From the NCBI GenBank assembly GCA_009760855.2, contig WPIO01000001.1, positions 14,849,501 through 14,913,500 on the forward strand: a DNA stretch of 64,000 nucleotides, given 5' to 3'. Position 1 is the stretch's first letter, and every line of letters starts with the position of its first letter. A model generated the notes under the pieces. That model was not told the DNA's origin and ran no database searches. It saw only the letters and a program-made list of their open reading frames with translations. Both the position numbers and the translations under genes were made by a program. Positions 37,601 through 45,135 of the stretch are shown piece by piece. The DNA is from Cristatella mucedo (Eukaryota; Bryozoa; Phylactolaemata; Cristatellidae).

Positions 37601-40600
37601 TAATAGGCTGGGAGAGGGACATCCCGACCTTGACTGACCAATCGAGGTGCAGCGATCCTGCTGCTGGCGCTAGCAACGGAGCTGGCCAATCGGAGTGCAG
37701 CGTTCCTGGTCGCAGACGACAGGAAGCTCCGGTTACATTGACTCTGCAGAGAGTCGTTGATTAAACGTTGCTGAGTTCGGTCGTGTTCCGAGTGCTCCAA
37801 GTCGTTTGCTGTTTAGCAATACTTACAAGCTCACAACAGGTTTTGTTTTATCCTTACGAACTGTTTAAGTGCATACAAAGAAACGTAGTTCTCTTAGGGG
37901 TTACCACTGCTACTGCTACTGTTACTACTGTTGCCACTGCTATTCCTGTAGCTGCTCCTGCTGCAAATACTACTACTATTATTATTTTTTTATAGAAAAG
38001 CATAGGGTGATTTCTACACCATATTCTTTAGGATGCAGCTGGTTGCTTTTATGCACCCTTACCGAAAAAGTTTCAACACGATCAACTTGAACTAAGAAAG
38101 AATCACTATGGATGCATAATGGAATATGCCACGCTGTCATTTCCTGTAGAAAGCATGGTATATATATATGTTACCCTGGGGTAGAAAACTGGGCAGGACA
38201 CAAGGACCTTACTGCATAAACGCCCCTGGGCTTACCCGCACATGTAAAATGCCTAAAAACAAATTTACTTTTCTTAAGATGCTACATAAATGTATTGCTA
38301 TTACTACCATTATTATATACAATAACTTTCAATTTACAATGAACATATTATTTTATTATTATGAACATAATAATTTCAACAGATCAAATTATTTAACTCA
38401 CCTACAAAGCCGATTCTTGCATCTCCCGTCTTGGCGACATCAAAGCCTTCTCCTGCTGCTCCCCCGGCTCCACCTTTAGGCTCTATGAGCTCCCGCTTCA
38501 GCTTTGCCAGCCGCGCTTTCAACAGGCCTAGATGACCCATGGTGGCTTTATTCTTCTGAGTCCGGGCCATCTGCCGACGACACCAAAGGGGCATTAAGAT
38601 CAAGCTGATAAAATGTGACTTAATGCAACAGATACCAGTGATGAAGCTTGGCCGTAGGCACAATCTATGCACATGCTAAGCAATTTTACGAACAGCAAGG
38701 TTTGGAGGGGAACATACAGAAGAACCCATTAAAAAAAATAATTCATTTGTATAGCACCATAAGAAACTTAATCCAGGCACTTTACATATGCAGCAGGGGT
38801 TTAGCCAAACTTTGTAGTTAAATGTAATCACCTTAACCCTAGGCCAAACCAGTGCAGTACCTATTCAGAACAAAACCTGAACAGCTACCACACATATACT
38901 GACAACATGTCTTTTGTGTGGCGCCCTAACATAACTTAATCTCCATTCAGGTGCTTTACAACTCACTGCAAGAGAAGCAATAGCAGATAGTTGATGAAAG
39001 GCAAGGTATCTTGCTAAGGCAAGCATGCAAAAGCATGCACATTTATCAAGCTAAAACAAGCATACAAAAGTGCACAAAAGACTCCCAGCCACTAGTTAGT
39101 AGGACCCCACTGCAGGAAACATTCATTCAATCCTATTTGTGTGTACGTGTGTGGCACCATATGTGATTCCACAAAGCCAAAGAGACCAAGTGGGTGCTAT
39201 GTTAGAGAGCTTCCTATCTCACAGCCTAAACCTAAGGGGCTTTCGGTGTGTACATGTTAGCCAACAGACTACGTCCTACAAAACAAAGAGAATCTGAAAA
39301 GCATAGCTGAGTTCAGAGGACAGTCGATGAAGCAACTTGAATAGAAGTAGTAGTGCAGAACGGTGAACTCAACTTCCACAGTCATAAGACAAGCATAGCA
39401 AAAGCATCTCACCAACAGTCTTTAAGTGAAAGAACGGTATGTATAACAGAATATAATCTTGAAAGGACCTACGAGCCCGAGTAGGCTGGTATTAGTGCAG
39501 CAGTCAAGCTAAGTAGGGCTGTATGAAAGAGCCTAGCCAGAGTTGAACTCGGTCATAGTAAGAATTTTGCATGCATCCATAGCAAAGCAGATGCATGACT
39601 AAATTTCTATGATTCAGAGACCAAACCTGCAGCCATACTCTTCTCTTGTTGAATCTGCACGTAATCTATATGCCCTGCTCCTAAGCAAGCTTTCATTATA
39701 CGACCACGGCACCTTTAAAGTCAAGTCTGCCTACTTTCTGGTACATAACATTTTTTAAATTCGGACTTGCTTAGAAAGAAATACCATATCGAAGTTGGTC
39801 CATGCATTTGTGACATCCCGTTTTGACTTCTGTAACTCATGCTTGCTGGTCTACCGGCATAGGCAACCAGGTGCTTACAGCTGGTGCAAAACTCTGCAGC
39901 TAGGCTTGTATGTCATGTCGCGGCTGCGACATCACACCACTTCTCGCTGACCTGCACTGGCACCAGTCAAGCAACGCATTGACTTCAAGGTTTTGTCGCT
40001 CACTTTCAGGTCAATTCATTCTTTGGCTCCAGCCCATCTCTAAGATCTACTCATCCACCAGGCCAAGCATCGTACCACCTGCTTTTCGGAATCTAACTGT
40101 TTACCAATACCTCGTACAAACCTCAAATCCTTTGTAGACCGTGCATTTAGTTCGTATGCTCCCAAAGCCTGGAACTCACTCCCGACTTGCATCACGACAT
40201 CACCTGATTTGGCGACATTTAAAAAGAAGCTAAATGCACTTATTTATGACAGCATTTAGTGGGTCCATGTGATTCGTCCTTATTGCGCTTATGTGTGCTG
40301 ACACTGTTGCATGCTGCCACTAACCACACTTGCATGCTGACCCTGTGCATGTCACTCCTAACCAAGTTATTCATGTTGTTTATCAAGCATGATACCACTC
40401 ACCACTCGATCGTGTTTTCTTTGCAGCAAATGTAAAGCATCTAGAAAGAAAGAGATTGAGTTCTCTGAGGGAGCTTTATCAAGTGTATTATTATTATAGT
40501 CATCAACTGTAGATTAGTGGCCTTTTGCTATTGTAGCCCCCTATTTACTACTAAATTCCACAAATAGCTTCAACGATACGAGGAACATACTTTAATCAAC

Positions 40601-42270
40601 TCACATGTCTTGTACAGTGCTAGTTCTAGCATTCACTTCCTTCGTTACAGGTTAAAATGCCTTTAATTTTTTGCACTTCAGCAAAAGATGGCACCTAAGT
40701 GTTCGGCACTAAATTAACTAATTAACAGTTGATGACTATCGATCAGGTTAAAATGATACTATTTTCAGCCCATAACCAACCTGGATAAGGCATGTAATCA
40801 GTTTCAACCGATTACAGAGCTCATGGTGAAGGATAGCACAGATAAACATAAGGGTACCGAAGCCGCAGAAAGCTGTGCTATTAACAACGAAACAAAAGTT
40901 AGCCGGACAGTAATTCTCACAAGTGTACCCACTTGCAGTTCGTCATAGAACCATGACATGAAACTCACTACTCTACCACTAGAAAAAGCTGACATGAAGG
41001 TTTGGAATCATTTTCTAGTTCTATTACAAAATGCCTAGGTACTGTATCAAATAACATTAATAATAACACAATACATATACAGCACCCCAAGAGACCCAAA
41101 CTTATTTCTTGATGGTTTAACAATGCTGAAAGGATGTATGTTAATTGGTACATAACAACATGCACAATTTTGGCGACCACCAGAATGACATGTAATATTC
41201 GAGGCAAGAGAGACAGCAAAGGCCAAGAGTGTGAACAAGCTTTTAGCTTCTTTTTGAATGTCACAGATCAGGAGATGTCGTGATGCAAGTTGCTAATGAG
41301 TTAAAGGTTTTGGGAGCATATTACCAGAAGGCATGATGTTCAAGAAATTTGGAGTTCGTTAAGGCGCAGCCAAACGAGAGGAATAAGCAGAGCATTGGTG
41401 GTGCGACGGGAGGCTTGATTAAAAAGTAATTCAGATAGGTAAGGCAGGAGCAAGAGAATGCAAGCACCTACAAGTGTTTGACAGAACCAAAAAGCCGTTT
41501 CACTGCTTGACCGAGCCTAATCGGTAGCTCCCAAATACGCCCTTCTTTAGCTTATGCTATGTTTACTTAACAACATGACATGGAACTAAACCCCGTCGGT
41601 TCAATTACCTAAGCAGGTTTTCATGTGCAGCATGGTATGCCTTTAACCCATCGTTTTAATATTCCAGGGATCCCTAACTACGGGATACAAAATCTGGGCC
41701 CCTGAAAAAAACTTGCTTCTTTAAGTGACCTGCATTGCAATATTACTGCGGTACGACAGATGAGCTGCTGTTGGTGCGAGATCGGGGATCATCCGAACGT
41801 AGATTCACTTATTTTTTCAACAAAATTTTAGCGCCAACTTTTTCTTTTAACGGTCTTAGTTGCTAAAGCCTTCACCGGAAGACATTTATGGTTGGCGCGC
41901 CTACCGCGTCTTCCAAATGTAGAAGTGCTTCAGCGTGAGCTATATACGCATGTGGAGTCATCTCGGTACGACATGCAATGAGAAAACTTATCCGAGAAGG
42001 ATCTAGCGGACCGAGAATAAGGTACTAGCTTGCCTGGCACATGCAGATATCAGTAAAAGTTGGTTAGGTGACTGACTTACTATATATTAGTTAAGAGCAT
42101 ATCTGAGGGGCAGTGCCTCGCCCCGAAGCGCAATGCTAGCAGATCAGAGCAAATAAGGTGTGCGATACAGGTGAAGTAAGTTACTGCATCTGGTATCTAG
42201 AAGAGCACCACTTGACATGGATAATACTTACCTCTGCCTCTATTTCCGAAATCCGCTCTAGCACACCCAT
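19938..42270 (-). CDS. DRG1: Developmentally regulated GTP-binding protein 1, complete, 9 coding exons
   Basis: A ribosome-associated GTPase of the Obg/DRG family. In animals it partners DFRP1 (ZC3H15) and supports translation elongation in the cytoplasm. Coding exons, in gene order: 42232-42270, 38402-38570, 30875-31005, 28842-28911, 25953-26122, 25536-25721, 23736-23848, 21073-21195, 19938-20037. All junctions are GT-AG, and phases join to 366 codons plus stop (human DRG1 has 367). Motifs: N-terminal [13 protein letters not shown] then [10 protein letters not shown] (Lys21 aligns with the JMJD7-hydroxylated lysine of human DRG1), P-loop GFPSVGKST (70-78), DLPG (116-119), NKID (247-250), and a C-terminal TGS domain (from about residue 290) ending in [10 protein letters not shown]. 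The ATG has a strong context (GCAACCATGG). Introns carry many repeats, but no exon is damaged, so it should be functional. Confidence 0.97.
20790..20900 (-). mobile_element. SINE/LINE tail fragment in DRG1 intron 8
   Basis: Reads on the minus strand as the common tail: TGCAGCAAGTTGTAAAGTG, then GGATAGAGATTAAT and TATGGTGCTATGC. Diverged; no head visible. Confidence 0.5.
21505..21625 (-). mobile_element. tRNA-derived SINE, family 1, diverged (DRG1 intron 7)
   Basis: On the minus strand a GAGCTCAGGTCGATGG-like head leads to GTGAAGTGCCTGAATAGAGATTAAGCTCTCTTTGGGTGCTGTACAAA, the family 1 tail. Compare the copies at 33990, 38738 and 58765. It lies just upstream of exon 8 on the gene strand. Confidence 0.6.
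22020..22980 (+). pseudogene. Tc1/mariner-type transposase relic (DRG1 intron 7)
   Basis: A decayed cut-and-paste transposase. Recognisable pieces in order: a helix-turn-helix with a TVR..R.H segment (about 22055-22280), a [12 protein letters not shown] segment, then a W.F.DES-like region broken by stops (about 22380). The hallmark [20 protein letters not shown] follows (22504-22563), then a QHDNDP segment (about 22668) and an [11 protein letters not shown] segment (22788-22818), the counterpart of the usual DLNPIENLW. Multiple stops and frame changes make it inactive. I found no clear terminal inverted repeats. Confidence 0.8.
23100..23350 (-). mobile_element. Two abutting SINE fragments (DRG1 intron 7)
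   Basis: At 23125-23205 there is a tRNA-like head of family 1 on the minus strand (CTGGTTTGGTCTAGGGTACTGTGCTTGCCC, with a box-like region ending AGGTTCGAGCC). At 23229-23345 a family 2 body and tail follow on the minus strand, with GAGGCTGTTCAATCAGC at the 3' end and the TTGCCCACTGCAAG block. Confidence 0.6.
23900..24953. other. DRG1 intron 6, left part; no feature recognised
   Basis: A 72-codon minus ORF at 24503-24721 and its frame-broken surroundings may be an old transposon. No motif allows a name. Confidence 0.3.
24954..25018. repeat. 17-bp tandem repeat, 3.8 copies
   Basis: Unit GTGATGTGTAAGACACA, three perfect copies and a 14-base fourth, in DRG1 intron 6. The exact identity suggests a recent expansion and likely length polymorphism. 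Confidence 0.93.
26123..27300. other. DRG1 intron 4, right part; no feature recognised
   Basis: Short ORFs on both strands (for example 26658-26942 minus) with no domain. Confidence 0.35.
27302..27392 (-). mobile_element. CR1-like (family 1) 3' tail fragment
   Basis: The minus strand reads GCAAATGCAAAGCGCCTAGAAAGAGATTG, then GAGGGCGTTTTATTAAGTGCATTATTATTATTAC, the family 1 terminal block. Less than 100 bp remains. Confidence 0.75.
27825..28420 (-). mobile_element. CR1-like LINE (family 2) 3' fragment (DRG1 intron 4)
   Basis: Matches in order the 3' ends at 50700-51270 (minus) and 58180-58676 (plus): a TTACATTACAT tail, then the GTTGGCTACCGAATT block, then CR1 C-terminal coding sequence. The 72-codon minus ORF at 28188-28406 reads the piece ending [19 protein letters not shown], the counterpart of LTHKACHGLAPLYLAELL at 58210. 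5' truncated. Confidence 0.8.
28912..29520. other. DRG1 intron 3, left part; no feature recognised
   Basis: No repeat match, no domain-bearing ORF. Confidence 0.4.
29525..29680 (+). mobile_element. tRNA-derived SINE, family 2 (first of a tandem pair)
   Basis: tRNA-like head with CACGACCTAGGTCG and the B-box-like GGTTCGAGTCC. A body with TTTATTGCCTGCTGCAAG follows, and the tail reads TATATAAATGAGGCTGTTGCATCATC then a T-rich end. Antisense to DRG1, in intron 3. Confidence 0.8.
29697..29860 (+). mobile_element. tRNA-derived SINE, family 2 (second of a tandem pair)
   Basis: Starts GGGTCTTAGCCTATGAGTAA, has the B-box-like GAGTTCAAGTCG, the body GATCCTTTATTGCCCACTGC, and the tail TATATAAAGGAGGCTGTTGAATCAGC. 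Less than 20 bp separates it from the preceding copy, in the same orientation. Confidence 0.8.
29861..30874. other. DRG1 intron 3, right part; no feature recognised
   Basis: Short ORFs without domains. Confidence 0.35.
31062..31165 (-). mobile_element. tRNA-derived SINE, family 2, partial and diverged
   Basis: On the minus strand: CTTAACCCATCGGTAAGATGC, a GGATTCTAGTCCGGAAGCAAG region (decayed B box), then CACTGCAAGTGCGATAGCCG. The 3' tail is lost. It lies about 60 bp upstream of DRG1 exon 3. Confidence 0.55.
31534..31624. repeat. (AC)n microsatellite, 91 bp
   Basis: Uninterrupted AC dinucleotides in DRG1 intron 2, likely polymorphic. His/Thr and Val/Cys ORFs over it are artefacts. Confidence 0.97.
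31660..32330 (-). mobile_element. Old CR1-like fragment, host of a nested insertion
   Basis: The minus strand reads decayed ORF2 C-terminal sequence on both sides of the nested piece. Right side (32096-32330): a [14 protein letters not shown] segment, the counterpart of [15 protein letters not shown]. Left side (31660-31840): a [17 protein letters not shown] segment, the counterpart of [17 protein letters not shown]. The parts align with 7265-7640, which lacks the insertion. Confidence 0.8.
31841..32095 (+). mobile_element. CR1-like (family 1) 3' end, nested, well preserved
   Basis: From ATTTAGTGGGTCCCTGTGATT to the terminal ATT repeats it is nearly the same as the last 255 bp of copy B (46985-47245). 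It has no coding sequence. It interrupts the older antisense fragment between GACTAG and ATGCAGAGGC, with at most a 3-bp (TAG) flank repeat. A young, severely 5'-truncated insertion. Confidence 0.88.
32400..33310 (-). mobile_element. Old CR1-like LINE fragment (RT end and C-terminus)
   Basis: The minus strand, from 33310 downwards, reads decayed sequence equivalent to the end of RT and the C-terminal region. A LND-DK-LLIMGK segment (about 33240-33290) is followed by a [12 protein letters not shown] segment (about 33030) and, after unmatched sequence, [17 protein letters not shown] (about 32510). Many stops. Lies in DRG1 intron 2. Confidence 0.7.
33311..33985. other. DRG1 intron 2; no feature recognised
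   Basis: A 129-codon minus ORF at 33305-33694 overlaps the LINE end but shows no domain. A poly-G run lies near 33611. Confidence 0.3.
33990..34135 (-). mobile_element. tRNA-derived SINE, family 1
   Basis: On the minus strand: head GCCAAACTGGTTTGGCTCAG, a CGAGGTCGAGGGCTCGAGC B-box region, then GTGAAGCACCTGAATTGAAATTAAGTTCTGTTAGGGTGCTATACAAATG. The tail parallels the CR1 family 1 3' end (AAAGCGCCTAGAGAGAGATT..). Confidence 0.75.
34136..36094. other. DRG1 intron 2; no feature recognised
   Basis: About 2 kb of AT-rich sequence with only short ORFs; I see no repeat match. Confidence 0.4.
36095..36406 (+). repeat. 5' LTR
   Basis: Starts TGGTGAGATTGTAATAGAG, ends CACACAACA. Contains CTACGACAGTGCTG, GTTGTCTGCCGGTAGTAGGCTGG, GAGAGTCGTTGATTAAACG and CCAAGTCGTTTGCTGTTTAG blocks shared with the 3' LTR. 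Confidence 0.85.
36410..36425 (+). promoter_or_regulatory. Primer-binding site for initiator tRNA-Met
   Basis: TGGTAGCAGAG directly after the 5' LTR. It is complementary to the conserved 3' end of animal initiator tRNA-Met including CCA. Gypsy elements prime minus-strand DNA synthesis here. Confidence 0.75.
36815..37217 (+). pseudogene. Acidic Gag-like ORF of the LTR element
   Basis: An open plus frame, from [18 protein letters not shown] to EILAQR and a stop at 37217, is rich in Glu, Pro, Ala and Val. Imperfect internal repeats include [15 protein letters not shown] and [15 protein letters not shown]. Upstream (36420-36810) a broken frame with [18 protein letters not shown] may be the rest of a Gag. 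No zinc knuckle or protease seen. A Pro/Ser-rich minus ORF (36817-37347) is its shadow. Confidence 0.5.
37532..37839 (+). repeat. 3' LTR
   Basis: Starts TGTTGAGATCGTAATAGAG after the polypurine tract and ends GCTCACAACA. Same block order as the 5' LTR, with substitutions and small indels along its length. Confidence 0.85.
37840..38401. other. DRG1 intron 2, left of exon 2
   Basis: Low-complexity CTACTG/TACTAC trinucleotide-like tract at about 37905-37985, then AT-rich sequence. Nothing else recognised. Confidence 0.4.
38738..38870 (-). mobile_element. tRNA-derived SINE, family 1
   Basis: The minus strand reads CACTGGTTTGGCCTAGGGTTAAGGTGATTACA, then GTAAAGTGCCTGGATTAAGTTTCTTATGGTGCTATACAAATG. 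B-box region partly deleted. Lies in DRG1 intron 1, upstream of exon 2. Confidence 0.65.
38910..38970 (-). mobile_element. SINE/LINE tail fragment
   Basis: On the minus strand: TGCAGTGAGTTGTAAAGCACCTGAATGGAGATTAAGTTATGTTAGGGCGCCACAC. Tail only. Confidence 0.6.
39115..39480 (-). mobile_element. CR1-like LINE (family 2) 3' fragment, diverged
   Basis: Same blocks, in order, as 27825-28420: TCCACAAAGCCAAAGAGACCAAGTGGGTG.TAT, AGCCTAAACCTAAGGGGCTTT, GTTAGCCAACAGACTACGTC, GAGAATCTGAAAAGCATAGC. Lies in DRG1 intron 1. Confidence 0.7.
39755..40495 (+). mobile_element. CR1-like LINE (family 1), C-terminus and 3' UTR
   Basis: 5'-truncated copy starting in the ORF2 C-terminal region ([11 protein letters not shown].., LLADLHW near 39935, FGDRAFSS-like [18 protein letters not shown] near 40135) and ending in the family 1 3' UTR and ATT repeats. 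Small deletions break the frame. Inserted in DRG1 intron 1, antisense to the gene. Confidence 0.85.
41055..41125 (-). mobile_element. SINE/LINE tail fragment, poor
   Basis: GGGTCTCTTGGGGTGCTGTATATGTATTG on the minus strand resembles the end of the family 1 tail. Nothing else is preserved. Confidence 0.35.
41215..41500 (-). mobile_element. Old CR1-like C-terminal fragment
   Basis: The minus strand holds decayed blocks equivalent to CR1 ORF2 C-terminal coding (a GGTAATATGCTCCCAAAACC block like the YAPKAW region, and CTTACCTATCTGAATTAC like AYLS-L). DRG1 intron 1. Confidence 0.5.
41501..42231. other. DRG1 intron 1, right end
   Basis: No feature recognised beyond the donor GTAAGT at 42226-42231 (minus). 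Confidence 0.4.
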
Positions 42271-43780
42271 GGTTGCGCCGGTTCTGCGTCAAACAGGTTT
42301 ATTGGTCGTTAGGGAGCCGGCCTCCCAGCACACACTCCGGCATGGGGTCTCTGACTGTACCCACTCTTTACCTCACTCACCAAAGTTCAGCAATGTGGCG
42401 ATATGCTTAAGCATATTTTAAGTTAATAAATTTAAAATTATTTAAATATTAAAAAATCCCCGAAATTAATAAAGTACTATCTTACTATGCATTTCTTTAC
42501 TATATGCTCTAACTGTCTATCCGGGTTTCTCGTTTTGCTTCCGGTTCGATGCTTTCGTATGCTTAGCGCCCCTGAAATGCGATCGCGAGTCAATTCCTCA
42601 TGCGTCTCTGAGTGTCCGTGTTGTTTTTAAATGGTGTAGCCCAGAGCACACAGCCAAAGTTGAAGGTAAATTACAGCGGAGGTGTGGACTGCACTGCGTC
42701 CTCGTGTTGTCGGTGGCTGGGGTTCGAGGATTTCCCTCGTCGTTCTTCTGTGGTGGTCCTTGGGCGCTCCTATGATACTCGAAAGTAGGGATTTGTTTTG
42801 ACCTTACATATTAAGGCAGTGCTCCCGAAATGTAATTAGCAGCTTTTCGGTTTTGTCATGGGAGCTTGTCGGCTGGCTCGACTTGGCTCAGAATCAGCAA
42901 TGTAGACGCGAAACGCACTCAGATTTTTTTCGTGTTTAACGTGAGCTCCAGTCTATTTTCTGGTCCAGCCGACCTAAGGCATATACGATAGCTGTTTAAA
43001 GCCGAAATTATTGCTTCAGATTTTTATTTTGCGTATGAGAATGTGTTTGGGGCGCACATCAATTTTTGTGTGGAGAGTTGATTATAGAGTGCGTCGCTAG
43101 ACTTAAGCTGGAGGTTTTGGTTTACGCAGACGCACGTTTTCTTAGGGCAGGTATAAGAATGCAATGTCGGCAGATGCTGCGTTTCAATAAGCTGGGTCAT
43201 AAATGTTTTAAATTTGATCTCAGACGTGAATGCGTCGGTACTGCCTTTGCGTTGGCAGAGGCCCGGTACAGTACTCAGCGACCGAGTCCGTTGTGCTGTC
43301 ACACCCTGTTTTAGGTATCGTTTATTGTCGTGTGCGTTTTCTTTCGCCAACCTAACCATCTGCAGACCAACTGCTGACTGATTCAAGCTCACCGAGCCCA
43401 CACCTTGTTACTTTCGTCCAAATGTTTTCATTCTCTTTTTCCGAACCCGAATATGCCGCTTTACTACAATCTATTACTTCTAGCTTCAGCTTGCCTTAGC
43501 CATGTAAATACTTTTGGTGACTTGGTTTTGACGCTGTTGAAACAATGGGAGGCATCTTGGCTGATCTCGCCGAGGCACAAAGAGAGGTGTAGCTGGTGTG
43601 CAACCGTATATGCCAAAGGCCTGGATGCAGGGATTGGCTTATTTGAGACCGTGGCTGATTGCCCCTGCCCAATTCCTTTTCTTTCTTCTTTCCCATTTTT
43701 CACTTGCTTTCAGTGGCAACTTTTAATTCTTTCGTAATCTCTTCCTCTTGTATCTTCTCAGCCATGAAAAGAAAAAAAGG
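42271..43780. other. Intergenic region next to the DRG1 start; no gene recognised
   Basis: It should contain the DRG1 promoter and 5' UTR on the minus strand. I see no TATA box at a convincing distance. A somewhat GC-richer part (42540-43400) carries ORFs on both strands (for example a 125-codon minus frame at 43024-43401) without recognisable domains. A 5' non-coding exon of 4E-T could lie here but cannot be shown. Confidence 0.4.
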
Positions 43781-43781
43781 T

Positions 43782-43940
43782 CGGCTGATTGAACAGCCTC
43801 ACTTATGTAGCAGCCAAAGAGATTTAGCGAATGGCTATTCCCTTCACTTGCAGAGGGAAATATATAAGTGCCTGACCCAGGAATCGAACCTGCGATCTGT
43901 CTTGAAAAGAGAGCACTTTATCCCTATACTAAGAGCCAAA
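43782..43940 (-). mobile_element. tRNA-derived SINE, family 2 (tandem pair)
   Basis: The minus strand has a complete tRNA-like head (GGCTCTTAGTATAGGGATAAAG ... GCAGGTTCGATTCCTGGGTC), then TATATAT..CTCTGCAAGTG, then GAGGCTGTTCAATCAGC. The head is the best-preserved tRNA-like sequence in the window, but its body and tail mark it as a SINE, not a tRNA gene. Confidence 0.8.
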
Positions 43941-43957
43941 TAAATAAATAAATACTG

Positions 43958-44110
43958 CTGATTCGACAGCCTCTTTTGTATAGTGACAGAAGAGCCTTTA
44001 TGGCTATCACCACCACTTACAGCAGCAATATAGGATTGCCCGCCGCAGGATTAGAACCCACGACCTCAGGACCGAGGTCGTGAAAAGCAGCCACCTTACC
44101 TTACTCAACG
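43958..44110 (-). mobile_element. tRNA-derived SINE, family 2 (tandem pair)
   Basis: Minus strand: GGTAAGGTGGCTGCTTTTCACGACCTCGGTCC, a GTGGGTTCTAATCCTGCGGCGGGC B-box region, TGCTGTAAGTGGTGGTGATAGCC, then AGAGGCTGTCGAATCAGC. Same orientation as its neighbour, with a TAAATAAATAAATA spacer between. Confidence 0.8.
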
Positions 44111-44579
44111 TCTTCCCTGTTTTTTTCCACATATTTTTGCCTATTATGGATGCATGCATCTACCCATGTACTCGTACTCGTGTGAGTGCATGCTGTCCCT
44201 TAGTGTCTAGTTATGTCGTGGTACATTCCTGACCCTGAAGTGTCAGGCTGAACACCTATAAACTCGAACATGCTTGTTTCTCATTCATCCCAATATCAGC
44301 CACACTAGATTGAAACATAATTGAGGGAAAGGCTCTGATACGGCTTCAGCCTTAAGAAGTAGCAGCTTCACTAGCTCTGTGTGACATTTATGGACACCTG
44401 TCTGTGAGATGCAGTGCTGCCGTGAAGCTATTCAGTAGTCATTGGTCGAGAAAATTAGCTTTAATGTTGCAACCGACAACAGAACATGGACCGAGCAAAG
44501 ATGGACAGAATTTAAGTAACAAGCAGGTTCAATATATAGTAATCCTAAATGATCACTATTGGCTGAGCAAGCCATCATG
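44111..44579. other. No recognisable feature
   Basis: Short spacer between the SINE pair and the CR1 copy B. Confidence 0.4.
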
Positions 44580-44584
44580 ATTTC

Positions 44585-45050
44585 AACGTTCACTTTGATA
44601 ACTTATCTGACGCTTTCAGCACCGAATTTCGTGCATTGACTGACTCATTGTCACTTGTGGCTCATGTGCATGGCCCTACCCACATCAAGGGTCACACACT
44701 CGACCAGATTTTCTCATATAACTGCACTTTGTCATCACCTATTATTACCAAATCATGCTTATCTGACCACATGCAGATCTCATTCAATCTACAGTGTGTG
44801 CCCACATCCTTCTCTAAAATAACCTGTGAATCGCGAAACCTCAAGACCCTTGACATCGATGCTGTCCGTGCGAGAATATCTGCTTCACCTCTGCTACTAA
44901 ATCCTCCCTCCGATCTGTCATCATTGGTAGATAGCTACAAGACGACACTAGCTGACAAGCTAGACGAGTTTGCCCCTCTGACAAAGCGCACTGTGCGCCC
45001 CCCCCCCCCCGCCCAGATGGCCTATGGTTTACCGCAGACATTAAACTAGC
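44585..45050 (+). pseudogene. Endonuclease C-terminus and linker (CR1 copy B)
   Basis: Frame from DNLSDAFSTEFRALTDSL through GPTHIKGHTLDQIFSYN to SDHMQISFNLQ, the intact catalytic SDH motif of APE-type endonucleases. It then runs into the CRC-like linker and shifts frame at a poly-C tract (from about 45000). The N-terminal half was never copied at this site. Confidence 0.82.
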
Positions 45051-45135
45051 CAAGTCTACTAAACGAAAGCTTGAAAAAGCATACAAAAGATCCGGAATAA
45101 CTGTCCATCGACAGGCATATGAAGACTACTGTAGG

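Larger units (their letters stand above)
36095..37839 (+). mobile_element. Non-autonomous LTR retrotransposon (Gypsy-like), in DRG1 intron 2
   Basis: Two related direct repeats of about 310 bp (36095-36406 and 37532-37839, each TG...CA) flank an internal region of 1.1 kb. The primer-binding site TGGTAGCAGAG lies 3 bases after the 5' LTR and complements the 3' end of metazoan initiator tRNA-Met (CUCUGCUACCA). A polypurine tract (AAGGAGAGAGGAA, about 37519-37531) precedes the 3' LTR. No protease, RT or integrase is present. The internal part has one acidic ORF. LTRs differ at many sites and no clean target duplication is visible, so the insertion is not recent. It is antisense to DRG1. The LTR family is that of the integrase relic at 13500-15655, a candidate source of enzymes in the past. 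Confidence 0.85.

Noticed and set aside
42540-43400. Possible exon or non-LTR RT in the DRG1 upstream region
   Set aside because: Translations of both strands show no motif I can name, and stops are frequent.
43840-43945. tRNA-like sequence on the minus strand
   Set aside because: It is followed by the body and tail of SINE family 2, and its stems are imperfect; it is a SINE head, not a tRNA gene.
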